From contig CBDETD010000002.1 in the NCBI GenBank assembly GCA_965242805.1, positions 248,001 to 312,000 on the forward strand: a stretch of DNA of 64,000 nucleotides, in the 5' to 3' direction. Each line of letters begins with the position of its first letter. Position 1 is the stretch's first letter. This stretch comes from JANQEU01 sp965242805 (GTDB lineage Bacteria > Bacteroidota > Bacteroidia > Cytophagales > Cyclobacteriaceae). Below the pieces are notes generated by a model. The model did not search any database. It was given only the letters and a program-made list of their open reading frames with translations, and was not told the DNA's origin. The position numbers were made by a program, and so were the translations under genes. This document shows positions 8,470 to 16,815 of the stretch, piece after piece.

Positions 8470-9567
8470 TCAAGCACTATGTGACTGTTTATCACGATAT
8501 TCCGATGGGGTGCATCCTGCGAATTTTTTAAATGCAAGGTTGAAAGATGTCTTATTGTTGAATCCTACATCGAAGGCTAATAAGTTGAAGATAGTTTTCT
8601 TGTTAATCTGTCGCTTAGCTTCTTCGATTCGATAGGCATTAATGAAGTCGGAAAAGTTCATTCCTGAGTGTTCGTTGATGATCTGTGAAAGCTGATGAGT
8701 TGTAATGGACATCTGATCAGCTAAATGAGCCAGTCTCAATTGATTATTTGTATATATCCGGGTTTCCTCCATGTAATTCTTTACCTGGGCAAATAGGTGA
8801 TCGCCAGCAGTGGTTGTCAGTGTCGAGGACTGATATTTCAACTCATTGGCTTTGATACCATTGAGTAATTTGCTTTTGGAGAAGCCAAGGTATCCAATGA
8901 AATAAATAAAGGACGCCGATCCAATGGCAACTATATAATCCGTATGGGACGTGGAATAGCCGAGCAGTACAACATAGTAGTAGCTTAATGACAGCAGTGT
9001 GAAGAAGCAGAATATAATCCAAACCTGGAATAGCCAGTTTTTGGACCAAACGATTTTTATCTTCAGTCGGTCCTGGTAGCATTTGATGGCCTTATACATT
9101 AAGTACCCATAAACCATCAAAATAGTCATTTCCAGGAGTGGGATTACCATGGCATTGAATGGATTAGAGTTCCAAGTCAATACCTTTTTCAATTTCATTT
9201 CTGAGTTGGCAGCATAGTAAGGCAAATAATATGTGATAATGAGTATGGGGAGAACCATATGGAGCCAATTCGCACGAAAAGAAACGGAATTTGACCTGAT
9301 TGACTCTTTGAAATATAGATATAGGACAGATCCATATAGAAACGGAAAAGGCATACTTATCCCCAATAAATGAGGAAAACCTTTATAGTACCCAGACCAG
9401 TACCAAACATTATCAACTAAAGAGAATGAGTAAAGTAATATGATCAATCCAAGGAGCTTGTTCTTATTGTCAGCTGAGCTAACGGTAAACAAAAGCAGGG
9501 CCAAAAATAATCCTTGCGCAGCGGCAAACAGAAAGAAAAGATGCCAATGATCGAACGATCCATTCAT
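8470..9567 (-). CDS. Membrane-anchored AraC family regulator
   Basis: 365 residues. The first about 230 residues hold roughly seven hydrophobic segments (first 'HLFFLFAAAQGLFLALLLFTV'), then a cytoplasmic AraC-type double helix-turn-helix (about 275-360), with 'LRLAHLADQMSITTHQLSQIINE' as first unit and 'NLLAFDVGFNNKTSFNLAFKKFAGCTPSEYR' as the second. This 7TM-AraC layout is common in Bacteroidota and senses an unknown signal in or through the membrane. It diverges from the thioredoxin-like gene at 9646 across a short region with a 16-bp palindrome, suggesting control of that gene or itself. Confidence 0.88.
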   Translation of the reverse strand: MNGSFDHWHLFFLFAAAQGLFLALLLFTVSSADNKNKLLGLIILLYSFSLVDNVWYWSGYYKGFPHLLGISMPFPFLYGSVLYLYFKESIRSNSVSFRANWLHMVLPILIITYYLPYYAANSEMKLKKVLTWNSNPFNAMVIPLLEMTILMVYGYLMYKAIKCYQDRLKIKIVWSKNWLFQVWIIFCFFTLLSLSYYYVVLLGYSTSHTDYIVAIGSASFIYFIGYLGFSKSKLLNGIKANELKYQSSTLTTTAGDHLFAQVKNYMEETRIYTNNQLRLAHLADQMSITTHQLSQIINEHSGMNFSDFINAYRIEEAKRQINKKTIFNLLAFDVGFNNKTSFNLAFKKFAGCTPSEYRDKQSHSA

Positions 9568-9603
9568 CCAATGAAATTATTCATACCGATCTGCAAAATG
9601 GTC

Positions 9604-9619
9604 AATAATTATAATTATT
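9604..9619. promoter_or_regulatory. 16-bp AT palindrome between divergent genes
   Basis: AATAATTATAATTATT is a perfect palindrome, 37 bp upstream of the AraC-type regulator start and 27 bp upstream of the thioredoxin-like gene. Its position suits an operator or divergent promoter element, but AT-only palindromes arise by chance in such DNA. Confidence 0.3.
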
Positions 9620-9645
9620 AACTCCATGAAAATGTGGCTATCGTG

Positions 9646-10791
9646 ATGAAAATAAAAAATCACGATATGAAGATCAAAATACAAATCATAGTTCTATGTG
9701 GACTTTTTTCGCCTTTGTGTATGGTGGCCCAATCCGAAAAAGCCAAGGAGATTCTTGAAAAAGCAAATGTCGCAGTTAGTTCTATTACGTCCATTCAATA
9801 TGATTATGCCTATGAGGGATGGGGAAAATCCATAGGGAAATTTATAGGATCTGTGAAGATCACAAAGCAAAATGGAATGCACGTGTTAGTAGACCTAAAG
9901 ACATTAACTGACGAGGACGAGATCGTAAGAGAAGAAATCATATACACTGATGGGAATAACCTGAAGTTGTTTGACAAGATGGAAAATGTTGTCAAAGTAG
10001 GAACAGCATCAGGAGGTTCTGGCTACTTAATGTCCTACGCATGGTATGCTGTTTTCAGAGAATCGTTAATGCCAAATCCATTTGCCATGGCTTTAGTTGA
10101 TTCCACACTTTCCTATGAAGGGACACGAGAGGTTAGGGGAGTGTCTTGTCATGTCATCGCAACAAACAACCCATGGGGTGATCGTAATTATTGGTATTTA
10201 GGTCAAAAGGATTACCAGATCTATGGCCAGAGACAGGAGAACAATGGCAAATCCACCGAAGGAGGTTTTACATTTGAAATGTTCAACGTGCAATTTGACG
10301 AAATACTAAGTCCTTCAGTCTTTCATGATTTTCCGAATGATGTCCGACAAATTGATGAAGACAAAAGACTTGTAGCCGTAGGTGAACAGGCTCCGGACTG
10401 GTTGCTGGAAAATGCATCGGGACAAAAAATCACAGCTCGTCAGCAGCAAGGCAAAAAAGTTATCCTTGATTTTTGGGCAAGTTGGTGTTCTCCTTGCTGG
10501 AAGATCATGCCTGTTCTCAATAATCTTAAATCAGAATATTCGACTGAAAATGTTGAAGTGTATGGAGTAAATGTCTGGGAAAACCCGAAGCTGGATGTTG
10601 AGGACTACATTAGAAGAAAGAAATTGGACCACTATAATATTCTGATTGATAATGATGCATCTGTTGCCAAAAGCTTCAAGATCGCAGCGTTGCCATTAAT
10701 TGTTGTTATTGATGAAGCAGGTAAGATTATCTATCTCAACAATGGACAGGACAAGGATCTCTACGAAAACATAAAAAGACTTCTTAATTAA
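9646..10791 (+). CDS. Secreted TlpA-like thioredoxin with N-terminal LolA-like domain
   Basis: 381 residues from ATG 9646; ATG 9667 (MKIKIQIIVLCGLF) gives a tidier signal peptide and GTG 9634 is also open. After the signal, about 220 residues resemble the DUF2092/LolA-like beta half-barrel often found before redoxin domains ('AKEILEKANVAVSSITSIQYDYAYEG'). The C-terminal domain is TlpA/AhpC-like, with 'LDFWASWCSPCWKIMPVL' carrying the CxxC redox pair and a cis-Pro region 'FKIAALPLIVVID'. It should act in the periplasm as a thiol-disulfide reductase or sensor. The substrate is unknown. Confidence 0.85.
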   Translation: MKIKNHDMKIKIQIIVLCGLFSPLCMVAQSEKAKEILEKANVAVSSITSIQYDYAYEGWGKSIGKFIGSVKITKQNGMHVLVDLKTLTDEDEIVREEIIYTDGNNLKLFDKMENVVKVGTASGGSGYLMSYAWYAVFRESLMPNPFAMALVDSTLSYEGTREVRGVSCHVIATNNPWGDRNYWYLGQKDYQIYGQRQENNGKSTEGGFTFEMFNVQFDEILSPSVFHDFPNDVRQIDEDKRLVAVGEQAPDWLLENASGQKITARQQQGKKVILDFWASWCSPCWKIMPVLNNLKSEYSTENVEVYGVNVWENPKLDVEDYIRRKKLDHYNILIDNDASVAKSFKIAALPLIVVIDEAGKIIYLNNGQDKDLYENIKRLLN

Positions 10792-10939
10792 CTTCAGGTA
10801 GGTTTCCTGAGCTACTTTCACGGAAATTACATATGAGTTAGCACAAGTTTTATCGATGAGTGTGAGAAATTTTCGATTATTGCATTTGGAAATTCACTAC
10901 GACTTTGAAGTGATAACCTGCAATTGAAAATAAGACCTC

Positions 10940-11521
10940 TTGATACCAGATACTAGCACATCGGATAGACTCCTTTACTCAATTCAATCAATAGGACAAT
11001 TCAAGGATGAAGAAATAGTACAATTCACTAAGAAACTGGAATTGAAAGTTTACAAAAAAGGTGATAGGTTACTGGAAGTTGGTGAAATATGTGATTGGCT
11101 ATGGTTCATAGAAAAAGGAAGTGTATATCAGTATTCCAATAATTCGAATTTGGATCAGGTCATTTCAGGACTATTCACCGAAGGTCATTGGGCATTGGAT
11201 CAGTCAAGTTTTGTAGGTAGAAAGCCCGCCATACAATACCTTGAGGCCTATCAAGACACTACAGTTTTTGGGATCTCCATATGTTCACTTCATGAGTTAA
11301 TTGGGAAATCTCAAGTGTTTTTCCAATTGGGTAAGATCCTGGAAATAAAACCGGTGCCAGCATTTCGGTCTGACCAATCTCCTGATGATCGATACCTGCA
11401 TTTGATGGAATATGAACCTCACATTCTAAAAACTTTTCCATTACGTTATATTGCTTCATTCCTTGGCATCACTCCTGAAACGCTTAGTAGAGTAAGAAAG
11501 AGGATCTTTGATATTTCTTGA
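10940..11521 (+). CDS. Crp/Fnr family transcriptional regulator
   Basis: 193 residues from a TTG at 10940; a stop codon three codons upstream and no early ATG leave this as the only start. The N-terminal cyclic-nucleotide-binding beta-roll is recognisable from 'LELKVYKKGDRLLEVGEICDWLWFIEKGSVYQY' (about 31-65). The C-terminal helix-turn-helix is 'FPLRYIASFLGITPETLSRVRKRIF'. The cAMP-contact motif (RxS) of true Crp is absent, as in most Bacteroidota members. It precedes a membrane protein gene by 73 bp and may be transcribed with it. Confidence 0.82.
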   Translation: MIPDTSTSDRLLYSIQSIGQFKDEEIVQFTKKLELKVYKKGDRLLEVGEICDWLWFIEKGSVYQYSNNSNLDQVISGLFTEGHWALDQSSFVGRKPAIQYLEAYQDTTVFGISICSLHELIGKSQVFFQLGKILEIKPVPAFRSDQSPDDRYLHLMEYEPHILKTFPLRYIASFLGITPETLSRVRKRIFDIS

Positions 11522-11594
11522 TTTGGATCAAGATGTTTCTCGAAAAGGATGTAATAGGTTTGTCGATCAATTAGAATGCAAATCCATTACGATT

Positions 11595-12215
11595 ATGAAA
11601 AATGATAAGAGTGCAGGGATCTCCCTGATCATAGGCTCCATTCTTTTGGTTCTTACAATGGTTCTACATCCCGTAGGAGGCGATTTCCAGCATTTGGTAA
11701 GCATTGTTCGCATTGGAATGATCTCCCATAGCATTGGAATTTTATCTGTACCATTCATGGCCTATGGTTACTGGGGGGTTATGCAAAAATTGGAGACGGC
11801 GACTTTTCTATCAAGAGTGGCATTTTCATTCATGATTTTCGGTCTGGTCGCAGTGATGATTGCCGCGACTTTGAATGGATTGGTATTGATGCAGTATGCA
11901 AGTAGTTATGCTGACGCATCGAACGATGTGATTGCCAGTCTCAATCCCATTCTCAGGTATAATCATATGTTCAATCTCGCTAATGATTATATCTATATGG
12001 TTGCCGTCGGAGTTTCAATGCTCTTTTGGTCAGTTGCAATTTTACGCTTGAAAGTGATACCGGTGTGGATCGCTTACTTGGGGATTCTCCTAGTATTAAT
12101 TGCTGCTTTGTCTGTTACTTTGGGCTTTATTTTCACAAGTGTCGGAGGTTTCCAATTATTCATTTTTGGATCAGCGGTTTGGACAATAAGTGTTGGTTGG
12201 TATTTGTGGCGTTGA
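11595..12215 (+). CDS. Six-helix membrane protein, function unknown
   Basis: 206 residues from ATG 11595 (MKNDKSAGISLIIGSI); the frame is open upstream into the Crp/Fnr gene but that extension is hydrophilic and overlaps it. About six hydrophobic segments, beginning 'SLIIGSILLVLTMVLHPVGG' and ending 'FQLFIFGSAVWTISVGWYLW'. It resembles DUF4386-like or DoxX-like small membrane proteins only loosely. The Crp/Fnr gene directly upstream suggests shared control. Confidence 0.65.
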   Translation: MKNDKSAGISLIIGSILLVLTMVLHPVGGDFQHLVSIVRIGMISHSIGILSVPFMAYGYWGVMQKLETATFLSRVAFSFMIFGLVAVMIAATLNGLVLMQYASSYADASNDVIASLNPILRYNHMFNLANDYIYMVAVGVSMLFWSVAILRLKVIPVWIAYLGILLVLIAALSVTLGFIFTSVGGFQLFIFGSAVWTISVGWYLWR

Positions 12216-12297
12216 TTTTTTCGAATGAGTGTCTCTTTCAATCTTCGGTAATTCCCTTATAAACCATTGAAATGACCTAAATTGGAACGAAGATGAG

Positions 12298-12753
12298 TTA
12301 AAGGCCCAGACCCAATATCATGCAATAACCAACGAAAGCCACAACTAGAGCACCAATTACAGTCAGAATATGAACGGAAGACCTTGCCACCTTCCAGACC
12401 AATGTATTTGGTGTGTCTCTGGAGGTTGTGTTTACCAAAAAATGCACTTTCCCGACATATCGGTAACCTTTTCCACGGATGGTCTTAATTTTCTTGTCAG
12501 ATCCCCCCTCATCACGTAACACTTTTCTCAAAATTGATATGCATCGGTTTAAGGAATCCTGACTAACAAACACCATTGGCCATAATTCCTTAAACAATTC
12601 ATCCCTGGTGACGATGCGGTTACGGTGTTCAATCAGGTAAAGCAGCACTTTCATTACCTGTTCATCGAGCTTATATACTCTTCCATGATAGATAACCTCC
12701 TGGCATGCTGGATTTACCGTGTGATCACCCAATTTGAAGGATTCCTCGTTCAT
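12298..12753 (-). CDS. Winged-helix regulator with C-terminal membrane anchor
   Basis: 151 residues. Residues 1-105 form an OmpR/CadC-type winged helix ('KLDEQVMKVLLYLIEHRNRIVTRDELFKELWP' and 'KIKTIRGKGYRYVGKV'). Residues about 122-148 are one hydrophobic segment (VHILTVIGALVVAFVGYCMIL), then the protein ends. ToxR/CadC relatives usually continue into a periplasmic sensor domain, which is missing here. It is divergent from a multi-spanning membrane protein gene; two perfect 10-bp direct repeats with 11-bp period lie in front of its start. The membrane partner could supply the sensing function (inference). Confidence 0.85.
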   Translation of the reverse strand: MNEESFKLGDHTVNPACQEVIYHGRVYKLDEQVMKVLLYLIEHRNRIVTRDELFKELWPMVFVSQDSLNRCISILRKVLRDEGGSDKKIKTIRGKGYRYVGKVHFLVNTTSRDTPNTLVWKVARSSVHILTVIGALVVAFVGYCMILGLGL

Positions 12754-12760
12754 GACATAG

Positions 12761-12781
12761 ATATCAGGTTTATATCAGGTT
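12761..12781 (-). promoter_or_regulatory. 11-bp-period direct repeat before winged-helix gene
   Basis: ATATCAGGTT occurs at 12761-12770 and again at 12772-12781. The copies are one helical turn apart, the arrangement OmpR-type winged helices use to bind as head-to-tail dimers. They lie 8-28 bp upstream of the regulator's ATG, so autoregulation by blocking its own promoter or leader is likely (inference). Confidence 0.55.
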
Positions 12782-12826
12782 AAGATAGTCAGTTCGATTC
12801 TGGTCTAAAGATACATTTATCAAAAA

Positions 12827-13558
12827 ATGACCATGTACAATCAAACGCAAAAAATGACTATCTGGATGCTAATTCCTGTGGTTATCATATGGAGAGTCGG
12901 AGCCTTTTTCACCCAGTCTGAGCCATTAACTCAGCTTTTGGGAATAATGGGATCAGCATTTCTAATAATTGGTTTTCATGCATTGATATATCGTAAGAGA
13001 CCTTCATTTTATTTTTTTCTTTATTGCTGTGCCATGGCCTGGCACTGGGGTGCATTTCCAATTGCAGATGCAGAGTTGATGTATACAGGTATTGTTTCAT
13101 TTTACCTTACGGGTTCAATTCTGATCGGCCCATTTCTAACTGCCTTTACGTACTCATTCTTGGGGAGAGAGGTCTTTGGAAAAGATCGATTCCTTATACT
13201 ATTACCCGTTGTGGTAGGATTGGTTTTCCTGGTCTTGAGTTTATTTGATAAGTCCAACCTTCAACCATTCTATATCACGGAAGTGATTTTCACGAATCTC
13301 TATGCCCTCTATTGTTATTATCTATTCGTAAGAACCTACCTGCAAAATCGAAATCAATTACATATGGTACCAGGTATTGTACTGATAATCCGGAGTATTG
13401 TGATCGGTAACATTCCATATTTATTGGCAACATTCATCCCAGTATTTGATTTTGGATTTGGGGTAGAGCCATATTCAATATTCTTCTTGTTACAGGGCAT
13501 AGGTTTTTCTATTGCCATTAAGAAAATGAAAACCACCAGGTTTTCATCCAATCCATAA
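12827..13558 (+). CDS. Seven-helix membrane protein, function unknown
   Basis: 243 residues, about seven hydrophobic segments starting with 'MTIWMLIPVVIIWRVGAFF' and ending 'IFFLLQGIGFSIAIKKMK'. I do not recognise the family. The short polar tail (KKMKTTRFSSNP) suggests a cytoplasmic C-terminus. It is divergent from the winged-helix/membrane-anchor gene, 73 bp between starts, with the direct repeats in between, so the two are plausibly functionally linked. Confidence 0.6.
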   Translation: MTMYNQTQKMTIWMLIPVVIIWRVGAFFTQSEPLTQLLGIMGSAFLIIGFHALIYRKRPSFYFFLYCCAMAWHWGAFPIADAELMYTGIVSFYLTGSILIGPFLTAFTYSFLGREVFGKDRFLILLPVVVGLVFLVLSLFDKSNLQPFYITEVIFTNLYALYCYYLFVRTYLQNRNQLHMVPGIVLIIRSIVIGNIPYLLATFIPVFDFGFGVEPYSIFFLLQGIGFSIAIKKMKTTRFSSNP

Positions 13559-13912
13559 GATTCGGGATACCCATTCTATTGGAATTCTTAAATCTCATTT
13601 TGGATAATTCTCGAACTCGATCGAGGTGGCAATATCCAGATGCTGTTGTTAACAGAAGATAAAATGAATTGAAGCGTTTTGCCGGCTCTTCGTTCTGGAT
13701 TACCTTTCAGGTGATAGAATAGGCTATTTTCTCGTTCATTTTCAAACTAGTATCGGTGATGACAGAATTTTACCGGTTCATCAAGAATATTTTGATGCAA
13801 ACACTAGAAAGACAAAATTTGATTCTGCAAAATCAGATGATTACGAATTATTGTGAGCCTTTTTTATTTGAATACGTAACAAATTTTTAAGGATCACCAA
13901 ACGACTAGACCC
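13559..13912. other. 354-bp intergenic stretch
   Basis: Between the membrane protein and the chemoreceptor. The only structure I see is a short open frame at 13759-13890 (separate entry). There is no clear terminator or palindrome. It should contain the chemoreceptor promoter. Confidence 0.4.
13759..13890 (+). CDS. Possible 43-residue small protein upstream of chemoreceptor
   Basis: An ATG at 13759 opens 43 codons ending TAA at 13890, 22 bp before the GTG of the chemoreceptor. The product starts MTEFYRFIKNILMQTLERQN and continues as an amphipathic, aromatic-rich peptide with one cysteine. It may be a leader peptide, a small membrane-associated protein or chance. No family is recognised. Confidence 0.3.
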   Translation: MTEFYRFIKNILMQTLERQNLILQNQMITNYCEPFLFEYVTNF

Positions 13913-15790
13913 GTGAAGTCTTATATCATTGCACTATCAAAGATTGGCCATTTATCGGATGATAATACGGACCAGAAAGTTAAGAAATCATTTTTGGTAT
14001 TCCTGGCACTTTTTATGTCCGGAGGTGGGATGCTTTGGGGAACCATTGCATTAGCGTTTGGTCTGGTATTCCAAAGCCTCATACCATATGCCTATACCTT
14101 CCTTACAATTTTTAATCTGTATTACTTCTATAAATCAAAAGACTTCAAAAGAGTAAGATTCATCCAGATTTTGTTGAGTCTAATGCTGCCATTTCTTTTT
14201 CAATGGTCTTTAGGCGGTTTCTTCTCCTCAGGAACAATTATGTTATGGGCGTTACTGGCACTGGTAGCATCTCCTTCATTTCAATCGCCCAGATCAAGTA
14301 TAATTTGGCTGGTTCTCTATATTTTTCTTACGGCATTTTCGGCAGTTTTTGAGGATTTCTTCTATACCTTCAAACCAGATATCCTTGGAGATCAATCTTT
14401 ACTTTTCGTTTCACTGAATGCCGGAGTCATTGGTTCTATCGTGTTTTTTCTAGTTGTTTACTTCGTGCAGAGGAGTAATGATGCCCGATCTGAAGTTCAA
14501 ATGACGAATGCGGACCTTAAAAATCAGCGGCAGTTACTTTTTGATCAGAAGGACACTTTGCAGTCTGCAATTGTCGAAACCAACGAGATCATTAAGGAAG
14601 CTGTGAATACTGGAAATTTCGATGTACGGATGAACGTGGAGGACAAAGTGGGGGAATGGCAGGATCTGGCAAAGTCTATCAACAGACTGTTTGATGCAAT
14701 TGTAACACCCCTGAACATTGTTAGACATATTGCAGGTTGTATGTCCAAGGGTGACTTGTCCCACAGATACGAGGATGATGCCAACGGTCAGATCCTGCTT
14801 CTGAAAGATTCAATAAACGAATCTCTGGATCAATTTTCCGAGTTACTGAAACAGATCAGTTACAGGACCAATGATATAGGCAAGTCCTCGGAAGAAATGC
14901 AACAAACTTCCCAACAGATGAATCAGGGTACCACTGAGATCAATACAGCAATTGGTGAAATTAGTCACGGAAGTACTGATCAGCTTATGAGAATGGACGA
15001 GGCTTCAAATTTGATCAGTACGATCGCGGATGCAGCAAAAAGTATTGATAGTCAAGCGCAGGCCATCAATAAAAAAGCCCAGGATGGGGTAAATAGATCT
15101 GATAAGGCCATTAAAAGCGTAAGAGAATTAACGGAGGAAGTGGGGAAAAACTACGAATCTTCCAATGTTCTATTAGAGAACTGCCGTATTCTAACAGAGG
15201 AATCAAAATCCATATCGTCATTCACAGGTTTAATCAGAGAGATCGCAGCACAAACCAATTTACTCTCACTGAATGCGGGTATCCAGGCGGCTGATGCTGG
15301 TGAGCATGGGCAAGGGTTCGGGGTGGTTGCTGAAGAAATTCGTCTGCTAGCGGATAGAGCCAAAGGATCAGTTGAAGAAATCGATGGGCTCATTACCGGC
15401 ATCCAGAATCGGATTGTTGCCACGCAGGAAACGGTAGCTATGATGAACGGTTCTATCGAACAGAACAAAGAAGTTTCAGAGAAAATACTTGATGATTTTA
15501 CAGAGCTATCGGAAGGTTTACGAGCAGTAGACGATGAGTCTAAAATCATTTCTGAAGCAACCCGTCAACAAAATGATGATCTGGGTGAAATTGTCAAATT
15601 AACCGAGAACATTGTCACGATTGCCGAAGAATCAGCTACCAGCTCCAAGGAAGTTGCTGCTGCAACCACAGGACTGTCTACAGGAATGGATGCATATACA
15701 GTCAAAAGCCAGGAATTGTTGGAGATAGCCCGTGAATTAAATGAGAAAACCAAAAGATTTATCCTTGATAGTCAGGATAAAGCGTCATAA
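13913..15790 (+). CDS. Methyl-accepting chemotaxis protein with 5-6 TM sensor
   Basis: 625 residues, GTG start. Residues about 25-190 contain five or six hydrophobic segments without a periplasmic ligand domain. They are followed by two HAMP-like units (about 220-310; 'GNFDVRMNVEDKVGEWQDLAKSIN' and 'GDLSHRYEDD...LLLKDSIN'), then the long coiled-coil signalling domain (about 325-620). The hairpin tip reads 'IAAQTNLLSLNAGIQAADAGEHGQGFGVVAEEIR'. It matches the CheA/CheW-contact motif except Gly and Gln where Ala and Glu are usual. No che genes adjoin, so it is an orphan receptor, possibly tied to gliding or another output. Confidence 0.88.
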   Translation: MKSYIIALSKIGHLSDDNTDQKVKKSFLVFLALFMSGGGMLWGTIALAFGLVFQSLIPYAYTFLTIFNLYYFYKSKDFKRVRFIQILLSLMLPFLFQWSLGGFFSSGTIMLWALLALVASPSFQSPRSSIIWLVLYIFLTAFSAVFEDFFYTFKPDILGDQSLLFVSLNAGVIGSIVFFLVVYFVQRSNDARSEVQMTNADLKNQRQLLFDQKDTLQSAIVETNEIIKEAVNTGNFDVRMNVEDKVGEWQDLAKSINRLFDAIVTPLNIVRHIAGCMSKGDLSHRYEDDANGQILLLKDSINESLDQFSELLKQISYRTNDIGKSSEEMQQTSQQMNQGTTEINTAIGEISHGSTDQLMRMDEASNLISTIADAAKSIDSQAQAINKKAQDGVNRSDKAIKSVRELTEEVGKNYESSNVLLENCRILTEESKSISSFTGLIREIAAQTNLLSLNAGIQAADAGEHGQGFGVVAEEIRLLADRAKGSVEEIDGLITGIQNRIVATQETVAMMNGSIEQNKEVSEKILDDFTELSEGLRAVDDESKIISEATRQQNDDLGEIVKLTENIVTIAEESATSSKEVAAATTGLSTGMDAYTVKSQELLEIARELNEKTKRFILDSQDKAS

Positions 15791-15897
15791 TCCGGATCAC
15801 AAATTCTTTTTAGCCTGATCATTAAAATACACTATTTGCTCTTGTCATTAACTATGGTAAACTAACGGGAAAATAAAATTGCCGTTAACATATAATT

Positions 15898-15954
15898 ATG
15901 AAACCATTTGGTTTTATAAAAAACATTCTCTTTATTTGAAACCGAAAGGTTTCA
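15898..15954 (+). promoter_or_regulatory. Two GAAACC-N4-GGTTTC-type operators
   Basis: ATGAAACCATTTGGTTTTAT (15898-15917) and TGAAACC-GAAA-GGTTTCA (15937-15954) are near-perfect and perfect dyads with 4-bp spacers. Their centres are 38 bp apart and the second ends 4 bp before the ArsR-type start at 15959. They are convincing autoregulatory operators for that repressor. Confidence 0.75.
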
Positions 15955-15958
15955 TATC

Positions 15959-16288
15959 ATGGTAAGAAGAGATGTATTTCAAGCGATTGCAGATCCCACG
16001 AGACGAGAGATTATCAAGATCTTGTCTGATCGACATTCTAATTTGAACGATTTGATCTCCAATTTTCATATTTCCCGTCCCGGAGTCGTAAAACATGTTC
16101 GAATACTACAAGAATGCGGTCTTATAAAGATTGAAAAGAAAGGAAGGGAGAAGATATGCTATGCCCATCTTGATAACCTGGGAGAAATTGCCCTATGGGT
16201 TCATCAATACCGGAGATTCTGGAATCAAAGGCTTGACAAGCTGGAAGAACTATTGAAAAAGGACAATGAATCACCAAAAGAAAAATAA
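15959..16288 (+). CDS. ArsR-family repressor of ArsR-SRPBCC cassette
   Basis: 109 residues. Winged helix typical of ArsR proteins paired with SRPBCC genes: 'MVRRDVFQAIADPTRREIIKILSD', recognition region 'NLNDLISNFHISRPGVVKHVRILQECGLI', then the wing 'KKGREKICYAHLD' and 'FWNQRLDKLEELL'. No metal-binding cysteines are present, so it senses something other than metal. Two operator-like palindromes lie directly upstream and the SRPBCC gene follows after 2 bp: a standard autoregulated two-gene unit. Confidence 0.92.
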   Translation: MVRRDVFQAIADPTRREIIKILSDRHSNLNDLISNFHISRPGVVKHVRILQECGLIKIEKKGREKICYAHLDNLGEIALWVHQYRRFWNQRLDKLEELLKKDNESPKEK

Positions 16289-16290
16289 TC

Positions 16291-16815
16291 ATGAATGAAT
16301 TTGGAAAATTAATTGATGCACAAACACTTCACTTTGAACGTATCTTATCCGGTACCAGAGACCAGGTATGGGAATACCTGGTTGACTATCAAAAAAGGTC
16401 ATTGTGGTTTGCCGGAGGTCCGACTGATCTTGTTTCCGGTGGAAAAATGGAATTGATATTTAGAAATTCGCAATTCTCAAAGGATCCGGAGCCTACACCT
16501 GAAAAGTATAAGGAGTATGGAGATGGTTTCAGATCTTTTGCTACCATACTGGAATTCGAAAAACCCGAACTACTAGTCATTGAATGGGAGGAAGCAATTG
16601 TCAGATTCCAACTTGTAGAAGTTTCAGTTGGACAAACGAAGCTCACACTTACTCATGAAAACCTGAAAGACGACAAAAAGTATCGAGTTGGAACGTTTGC
16701 CGGATGGCATACACATTTAAACATTCTTGTAGACCGAATGAATGGGAATGAAGTGAGGGGATTTTGGAAAGTTCACATGAGACTAGAAGAAGAATATGAA
16801 AAACTATTGGATTAG
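16291..16815 (+). CDS. SRPBCC (AHSA1-like) protein of ArsR cassette
   Basis: 174 residues. The helix-grip fold is recognisable from 'LHFERILSGTRDQVWEYLVDYQKRSLWFAGG' and 'GTFAGWHTHLNILVDRMNG'. Such proteins encoded behind ArsR repressors bind hydrophobic ligands and may be stress or xenobiotic responsive. Start 2 bp after the repressor stop indicates one transcript. Its stop overlaps by 4 bp the stop of the convergent MocR gene. Confidence 0.88.
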   Translation: MNEFGKLIDAQTLHFERILSGTRDQVWEYLVDYQKRSLWFAGGPTDLVSGGKMELIFRNSQFSKDPEPTPEKYKEYGDGFRSFATILEFEKPELLVIEWEEAIVRFQLVEVSVGQTKLTLTHENLKDDKKYRVGTFAGWHTHLNILVDRMNGNEVRGFWKVHMRLEEEYEKLLD

